From Flavobacterium sp. KJJ (GTDB lineage: Bacteria; Bacteroidota; Bacteroidia; Flavobacteriales; Flavobacteriaceae), in NCBI RefSeq assembly GCF_000708595.2, contig NZ_JARP01000005.1, positions 186,001-250,000 of the forward strand: 64,000 nucleotides of DNA, read 5' to 3'. Shown one piece after another: positions 59,105 to 64,000 of the stretch. Numbering within the stretch: the stretch's first letter is position 1; every line of letters starts with the position of its first letter. A program made the position numbers and the translations under genes. The notes below the pieces were generated by a model, which saw nothing but the letters and a program-made list of their open reading frames with translations, searched no databases and had not been told where the DNA came from.

Positions 59105-60445
59105 ATGAATTATTTGCTAGTAAAAAAAAGACGTTTTAGACATTTAATTTTAGGTTTAATCTGTCTTGTTACCACTGTAAATTTTGCACAGCAAGATACT
59201 TTAAGACAAGCAAAAATCATTAGACTTGAAGAAGCAATTGAGCTGGGAATTCAAAATAACCGACAGCTAAAAATAGCAAATGCAGATGTGGCTATTGCTA
59301 ATGAAAATGTCAGTCAGGCTAAAATTTCTAAAGTGCCTCGTTTAGCTTTAAATGGAGGATACACTTATATTGGAAATCCGAAACTATTTGAAGGTTTTTA
59401 TGAAAATAGTGTTGAGTTTGATTATTATAATCATCAGGCATTTGTCAATGTAATTTCAACAATGCCCATTTACACAGGTGGTGCTATCAACACTAAAATT
59501 GAACAGCAGAAACTGATTACAGAAATGCAGCAGACTGTTGTTAAAATGACACAGGCTGAAGTCAAAAATGCTATAGCAGAATATTATTTTACCCTCGAAA
59601 AACTATACCAGCAAATTGAGGTTACAAAACAAAATATAATAAATACAGATCTTCGCATCAATCAATTGAAATCGCGGGTTGCAAACGGACAAAATCTGAA
59701 AAGCGATTTATTGCGAACAGAATTGCAGCAGTCTAATTTTAAAGTTTCCGTTTTTCGCAGCAATAATAATATAGAATTGGTCAGCAATTATCTGGATATA
59801 TTGATTGGTCTTCCAACGAATACAATTCTAAGGCCAGAAGTTTCACAAAGTATGATTCCGATTGGTGAGATCGATTTGCAAAGAAGTTTAGCAGAAGCTT
59901 ATGAAAACAGAATGGAAATAAAAAGAGCCGAAATAAGTCTCAAAATATCTGAATCGTCTTTAAGCCTGACCAAAAGTGGTTTTAAACCCAATATAAATGC
60001 CAGTCTTATTTTAAATTCTGAATATCCTGCGCAATGGCCAACTTACGTTAATATCGTTAATTTTTGGGCAGCAGGCCTTTCTTTAAACTGGGATGTTTCA
60101 AGTTTTTATAATATAAAGCATCGTGTAAAGGCAGATAAATTTCAGATTGATAAAAGCAATATCGCAATTGATGCTACAAAAGATCAAATAGAAAGAGAAG
60201 TTAAAACAGCTTATGTGAAGTTTGCAGAAAGTAAAAAAAATATAGCAACGTATCAAAAAGATGTCGAGCTGTCTCTAAGCAATTACAAAATTGTAAAAAG
60301 CCGTTATGATAATGATTTTGCCTTAATCAGTGATATGGTTGATGCTGAGCTTCAGTTAAATAATTCGAAAATAGCATTAGTAAATGCCAATTTAGATTTA
60401 ATTATTCAATACTATGCGTTGCAGTATGCAATGGGTAAACTTTAA
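59105..60445 (+). CDS. TolC-family outer membrane efflux protein (second export operon)
   Basis: A 446-residue protein with a signal peptide (LGLICLVTTVNFAQ) preceded by a basic N-terminus. The outer-membrane-factor repeats begin IIRLEEAIELGIQNNRQLKIANADVAIANENV and RMEIKRAEISLKISESSL. It lies 12 nt before the adaptor gene and completes a tripartite set with the next two genes. Only modest similarity to the TolC at 4990 is visible, so this is a separate system and not a recent duplication. Confidence 0.92.
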   Translation: MNYLLVKKRRFRHLILGLICLVTTVNFAQQDTLRQAKIIRLEEAIELGIQNNRQLKIANADVAIANENVSQAKISKVPRLALNGGYTYIGNPKLFEGFYENSVEFDYYNHQAFVNVISTMPIYTGGAINTKIEQQKLITEMQQTVVKMTQAEVKNAIAEYYFTLEKLYQQIEVTKQNIINTDLRINQLKSRVANGQNLKSDLLRTELQQSNFKVSVFRSNNNIELVSNYLDILIGLPTNTILRPEVSQSMIPIGEIDLQRSLAEAYENRMEIKRAEISLKISESSLSLTKSGFKPNINASLILNSEYPAQWPTYVNIVNFWAAGLSLNWDVSSFYNIKHRVKADKFQIDKSNIAIDATKDQIEREVKTAYVKFAESKKNIATYQKDVELSLSNYKIVKSRYDNDFALISDMVDAELQLNNSKIALVNANLDLIIQYYALQYAMGKL

Positions 60446-60457
60446 ATAAAGAACATT

Positions 60458-61519
60458 ATGAGCGAAGAAAATGCACCAAATCAAACTCAGAAAACAGATA
60501 AAAAAAGAAATACAATACTAACGATTCTTTCTTTTGTCTTTTTAATCGCAGGAGGTTTTTGGATTATCAGTTTGTTTTTTGATTTCAATAATCATGAAAC
60601 AACCAATAATGCACAGGTTGAGGCTTATATAAACAATGTTGCGGCGAGAGCAACAGGCCATATCAAAGAAATTAGATTTGAAGCTAATCAGTTTGTTAAT
60701 AAAGGAGATACACTTATTGTTTTGGATGATTCAGAATATGCAATTAAAGTAAAACAAGCCGAAGCAGATTTGGCTGTAGCCGAAGGAAATCTTCATTCGA
60801 TGCAACAGACAATTGTTACTTCAGTTTCAAATCAAGATGCTACAAAAGCGAAATTAGAAGGAGATTTGGCAAGTCTCGAAAAAGCAGAAAAAGATTATCA
60901 GCGATTCAAAAATATGTATGCCGATTCTGCAGTAACGCGTAATCAGTACGATCAGGCTGTTTCAAAACTCAAATCGGAGCAAGCTTATCTTAAGGCAGGC
61001 CAAAAAGGATTAGAAGCCAGCAATTCAATTACACGTCAGAGCAATATTAATATAGAAGCATCTAAAGCAACCGTTGCACGAAAAAAAGCAGATCTTGAGG
61101 CGGCAAAGCTGCAGTTCTCATATACTAATATTATGGCGCCGGCGGATGGTTTTGTTGGTGAACGCAATTTGTCAATAGGAGAATTAATTAATGCAAACCA
61201 AATCGTTGCCACTATTGTTTTAAATCAGAAATTATGGGTTTCGGCGAATTTTAAAGAAACTCAGATTGAAAGAATTAAACAAGGACAACAGGTCATAATT
61301 ACAATAGACGCACTTGATGGAAAAGAATTTAAAGGAAAAGTGGCCGGTTTTTCGCCAGCAACTGGAGCAAAATTTTCGATGGTAGAACCTGATAATTCAA
61401 CAGGAAATTTCGTGAAAATCACACAGCGAATTCCCGTAAGAATTGAATTCGAAGCTTCGGCTAAAGATTTAGAGGAAGTAAAGCCGGGAATGAACGTAAC
61501 AGTTGATGTAAAAAAATAA
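60458..61519 (+). CDS. HlyD/EmrA-family membrane fusion protein (second export operon)
   Basis: A 353-residue adaptor with one N-terminal TM helix (about 19-43), the lipoyl half motif RATGHIKEIRFEANQFVNKGDTLIVL, a coiled-coil hairpin (about 85-205), the second half motif APADGFVGERNLSIGELI and the WVSANFKETQIERI / PGMNVTVDVKK barrel segments. It is similar in design to the EmrA-like protein at 3898. The MFS gene follows after 3 nt. Confidence 0.92.
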   Translation: MSEENAPNQTQKTDKKRNTILTILSFVFLIAGGFWIISLFFDFNNHETTNNAQVEAYINNVAARATGHIKEIRFEANQFVNKGDTLIVLDDSEYAIKVKQAEADLAVAEGNLHSMQQTIVTSVSNQDATKAKLEGDLASLEKAEKDYQRFKNMYADSAVTRNQYDQAVSKLKSEQAYLKAGQKGLEASNSITRQSNINIEASKATVARKKADLEAAKLQFSYTNIMAPADGFVGERNLSIGELINANQIVATIVLNQKLWVSANFKETQIERIKQGQQVIITIDALDGKEFKGKVAGFSPATGAKFSMVEPDNSTGNFVKITQRIPVRIEFEASAKDLEEVKPGMNVTVDVKK

Positions 61520-61522
61520 AAG

Positions 61523-63091
61523 ATGTTTGCAGGAAAACAAGTAAGCGCATTTACCCTCTTAGGATTATACATCCTAACTATTCCTTTTTTTAATGGCATA
61601 AATGTTACCACTTACGACAATTCGCAGATTTTGGGTCATTTTGGGGCTTCGACAACTGTTTTTACCTATTCCATTTACATTCCCATTTTTGCCATGCTTG
61701 CCTTTATGCCGTTAGGATTAAAGCTCGGAAAACAGATTCCGGTTCGAACTATGATTTTATCGGCTAGTTTTTTATCAATACTATTCAACACCGCTGCATT
61801 ATTTGCTCCAACTATTGAGTGGTTTACTTTTTTTCGAGCACTTTTGGCTGTCGTTTCTGTCATTGGAATATTTGCTTCGATGGTTCCTATTTTATTAAAA
61901 TACAATCCAGTTTTTAATATGGCATTGCTTTACGGAATTCTGCAGTTTATTCAAAAAGGAAGCCAGCATGTTTATCAATATCTTGGAGCGCATTTTACCA
62001 GTTTTTATAATTGGACTTTCGGAATTTACTTTCTGAATATCAACTTTTTAGTCTGTATTATTTTGGCTTGGTATTTCTATAGAGCTGATGTTGCGCCAAT
62101 GAAAGGAAAATTTCAATTTGATTGGAGAGGCTGGGGCATTATGATTTTATTTTTTACAGTGATGCTTTTTCTATGCGCTGAAGGCCAAAGCAGAAATTGG
62201 TTCAATGATTCTAAAATAGGGTTAGCATTTGCATTTTTGTTTGTGCTTGCTGGAATTTATTTGCTTCATGTTCGTTTCACTGAAGATCCAATAATTGACC
62301 CTGAAGTATACCGATATAAAAACGTAGTAATTGGCGCATTTTTAATGTTTTATATTGGAATTATGAACGGAACTGGAAGTGTAATAACCGGATATATGAC
62401 AAATGTTTTAGGATTTGACTCGGTTACAGGAGCAGAAACCCATTTAGCGCTGCTGATTGGCCTCTGTATTGCAATACCGCTTTCCACTTATCTTTTATAC
62501 AAACGAATTTATCTGGCAACAATCTGGATTATGGGTTTTGCTTTTTATGGATTGTACCATATCATTCTTTTTTTTAGATTTTATCCCGGAATCGATGCAT
62601 CAGATTTTTTTCTGCCGCTTATTTTTAAAGGTCTCGGAATGGGTTTTCTTTTTCCAGTTTCCCTCCTTTATATTTCAGAAGGAGTACCCCCAAAATTAAG
62701 CAGTTCTAGAATGATGAGCGGTATTATTGCACAGGCAGTTTTTGCCGGTTTGCTGGGAAGCGCTGTTCTTTCGACTTTTATTTGGGGATTAAATATACAG
62801 CACAAAACAGGACTAAGCCAGCAATTAACACAAGTAAACCAAATGGCACAAAAACAACTGAATAATTCTAAAAGGAATTTTTTATACATGGGATTTTCAG
62901 AAGCTGAAGCAGAAAAAAAAGCCGAAAAAAGTCTCTCTAACAAAACAGCAAAGGCATCAATATTATTGGCTTATAAAGATATTTATCTCGTTATGACAGC
63001 AGTATGCTTTTTGCCCATTATAATTATTCTGCTTTTTAAGCTTTGGCGAAGACCAATTGGAAGGGTAGAACTGGAGCCAATCCCAATTTGA
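61523..63091 (+). CDS. MFS transporter of the second export operon (DHA2-like, divergent)
   Basis: A 522-residue membrane protein with about 14 hydrophobic segments. It lacks a clean motif A: the loop after TM2 reads LGLKLGKQIPVRT instead of GxLADRxGRR. Conserved glycines of the second half (KGLGMGFLFPVSLLYISEGVPP) and the soluble loop before the last TM (GFSEAEAEKKAEKS, like GYSADVALKKAYQA in the transporter at 2310) support a place near DHA2. Substrate unknown. Confidence 0.85.
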   Translation: MFAGKQVSAFTLLGLYILTIPFFNGINVTTYDNSQILGHFGASTTVFTYSIYIPIFAMLAFMPLGLKLGKQIPVRTMILSASFLSILFNTAALFAPTIEWFTFFRALLAVVSVIGIFASMVPILLKYNPVFNMALLYGILQFIQKGSQHVYQYLGAHFTSFYNWTFGIYFLNINFLVCIILAWYFYRADVAPMKGKFQFDWRGWGIMILFFTVMLFLCAEGQSRNWFNDSKIGLAFAFLFVLAGIYLLHVRFTEDPIIDPEVYRYKNVVIGAFLMFYIGIMNGTGSVITGYMTNVLGFDSVTGAETHLALLIGLCIAIPLSTYLLYKRIYLATIWIMGFAFYGLYHIILFFRFYPGIDASDFFLPLIFKGLGMGFLFPVSLLYISEGVPPKLSSSRMMSGIIAQAVFAGLLGSAVLSTFIWGLNIQHKTGLSQQLTQVNQMAQKQLNNSKRNFLYMGFSEAEAEKKAEKSLSNKTAKASILLAYKDIYLVMTAVCFLPIIIILLFKLWRRPIGRVELEPIPI

Positions 63092-63152
63092 TAGTGGAGA
63101 ATTTCGGAATTAAAAAAAAGTATGTAAACAATATTCCTCAAAAACAATAAAA

Positions 63153-64000
63153 ATGAAAAATTCTAAAATGACTAACCGGAAAGAGCTTTTTGAAACTATT
63201 TTGCATCTTTTCTTTATTTTCCTGATTGTCGGCTTTTGTTTCAAATTAATGTTGCCCTTTATAATGCCTATGATTTGGGCGGTAATATTGGCGATCATTT
63301 TGCATCCGTTTTTTAATTTTCTTCAGAGAGTTTTTAGAGGACGTAAAACTTTGGCTTCAATTGTAATTACAGTTTCTATTATAATATTGATGATTTTGCC
63401 TGTATTGTATTTCCTAAACTCAGTTACATCCAATTTCTTAGAATTAAAACGCGGTTTTGAAGACGGAACACTCAAAATTAGCACGCCGTCAGAATATATC
63501 AAAAACTGGCCAGTAATCGGAAAACCTTTGCACAATTTTTTAGATTCATTATCTTCTGATCTGCAAAACAGTCTTCTAAAATACGGTCAGGAAATCAAAG
63601 ATGTTTCAAAAGTAATTATGGCTGGAGTATTAAGTTCGGGATTGGCGTTTCTTCAGTTTCTTTTATCGGTTGTTATTGCGGGAGTTTTGCTTGTATCTAC
63701 TTCTGCCAAAACAATGGCTACTAAATTTGTTATGAGAATTGCAGGAAATAAAGGCGAAGAAATTTTAGCGATTTTGGTTTCGACAACCTATCAAGTGGTA
63801 AAAGGTATTATTGGAGTGGCAATTATTCAAACTATTATTCAGGCAATAGGCCTTTATTTTGCAGAGATTCCTTATGCAGGACTATTAACTCTTTTATGCC
63901 TGATATTTTCAATCCTGCAAATTGGCCCTTTTATAATCAATATTGGAATTATAATTTATCTTTTCTCAACAGGAAATTCAGCCTATGCCATTTTCTGGAC
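63153..64000 (+). CDS. AI-2E family (PF01594-type) transporter, 5' part
   Basis: Partial gene of 282 codons running off the window. It starts MKNSKMTNRKELFETILHLF, and the hydrophobic pairs FKLMLPFIMPMIWAVILAIILHPFFNFLQ and SIVITVSIIILMILPVLYFL are the N-terminal signature of this family, followed by the long soluble segment and further TM helices (IIGVAIIQTIIQAIGLYF, GLLTLLCLIFSILQIGPF). Members include exporters of autoinducer-2 and Na+/H+ antiporter-like proteins, so the substrate is open. It is 61 nt after the MFS gene. Confidence 0.85.
   Translation, partial: MKNSKMTNRKELFETILHLFFIFLIVGFCFKLMLPFIMPMIWAVILAIILHPFFNFLQRVFRGRKTLASIVITVSIIILMILPVLYFLNSVTSNFLELKRGFEDGTLKISTPSEYIKNWPVIGKPLHNFLDSLSSDLQNSLLKYGQEIKDVSKVIMAGVLSSGLAFLQFLLSVVIAGVLLVSTSAKTMATKFVMRIAGNKGEEILAILVSTTYQVVKGIIGVAIIQTIIQAIGLYFAEIPYAGLLTLLCLIFSILQIGPFIINIGIIIYLFSTGNSAYAIFW

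Noticed and set aside
1..64000. tRNA, rRNA, phage or integrase genes
   Set aside because: None could be recognised by eye; a covariance or profile search would be needed to exclude a divergent tRNA.

Overview
The window looks like chromosome from a Flavobacterium-type member of the Bacteroidota. It is AT-rich, many starts are preceded by the Bacteroidota -7 box TAnnTTTG and none by a clear Shine-Dalgarno sequence, and the gene content (TPR histidine kinases, short-Q-loop CydA, S23-type four-helix protein, beta-helix secreted protein) fits that group. I found no transposase, integrase, phage gene, tRNA, rRNA or CRISPR array. The assignment rests on reading the sequence, with no database search.

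Layout. 1-2155: partial CCA-adding enzyme and yaaA. 2310-6940: a TetR-controlled EmrAB/TolC-type export operon with two palindromic operators. 7200-16484: a complete tryptophan operon (leader peptide, trpE, G, D, C, F, B, A) interrupted by four unrelated genes, with a classical attenuator in front. 16607-19792: a secreted beta-helix protein and a MarR / nitroreductase / YceI operon. 20262-29652: a sulfur block (persulfide dioxygenase-rhodanese, two YeeE/YedE proteins, TauE/SafE, Crp/Fnr regulator, rhodanese) wrapped around cydAB. 29728-35992: gapN, an M1 peptidase and small or unknown genes. 36168-41970: an RND efflux operon.

42077-56584 is the most unusual part. A module made of a periplasmic TPR histidine kinase, a tiny proline-rich lipoprotein and a divergently transcribed one-TM protein occurs twice, about 11 kb apart. 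Both copies keep a conserved intergenic region with interleaved inverted repeats and a helically phased TTCC array. Between the copies lie a solitary HsdR-N (PD-(D/E)XK) protein and a tightly packed operon encoding a small basic peptide, DUF4236, excalibur, TerB-like, coiled-coil membrane and vWA-like lipoproteins. The promoters of both divergent genes, the HsdR-N gene, the TerB/vWA operon and one distant gene at 33561 share a motif close to TAYGGNWTTCCR placed 28-29 nt upstream of a perfect TAnnTTTG box. This suggests one regulon, possibly under the response regulator encoded at 52686-53354.

56675-64000: an L,D-transpeptidase, a degenerate two-TM channel protein, a second TolC/HlyD/MFS export operon and a partial AI-2E family transporter.
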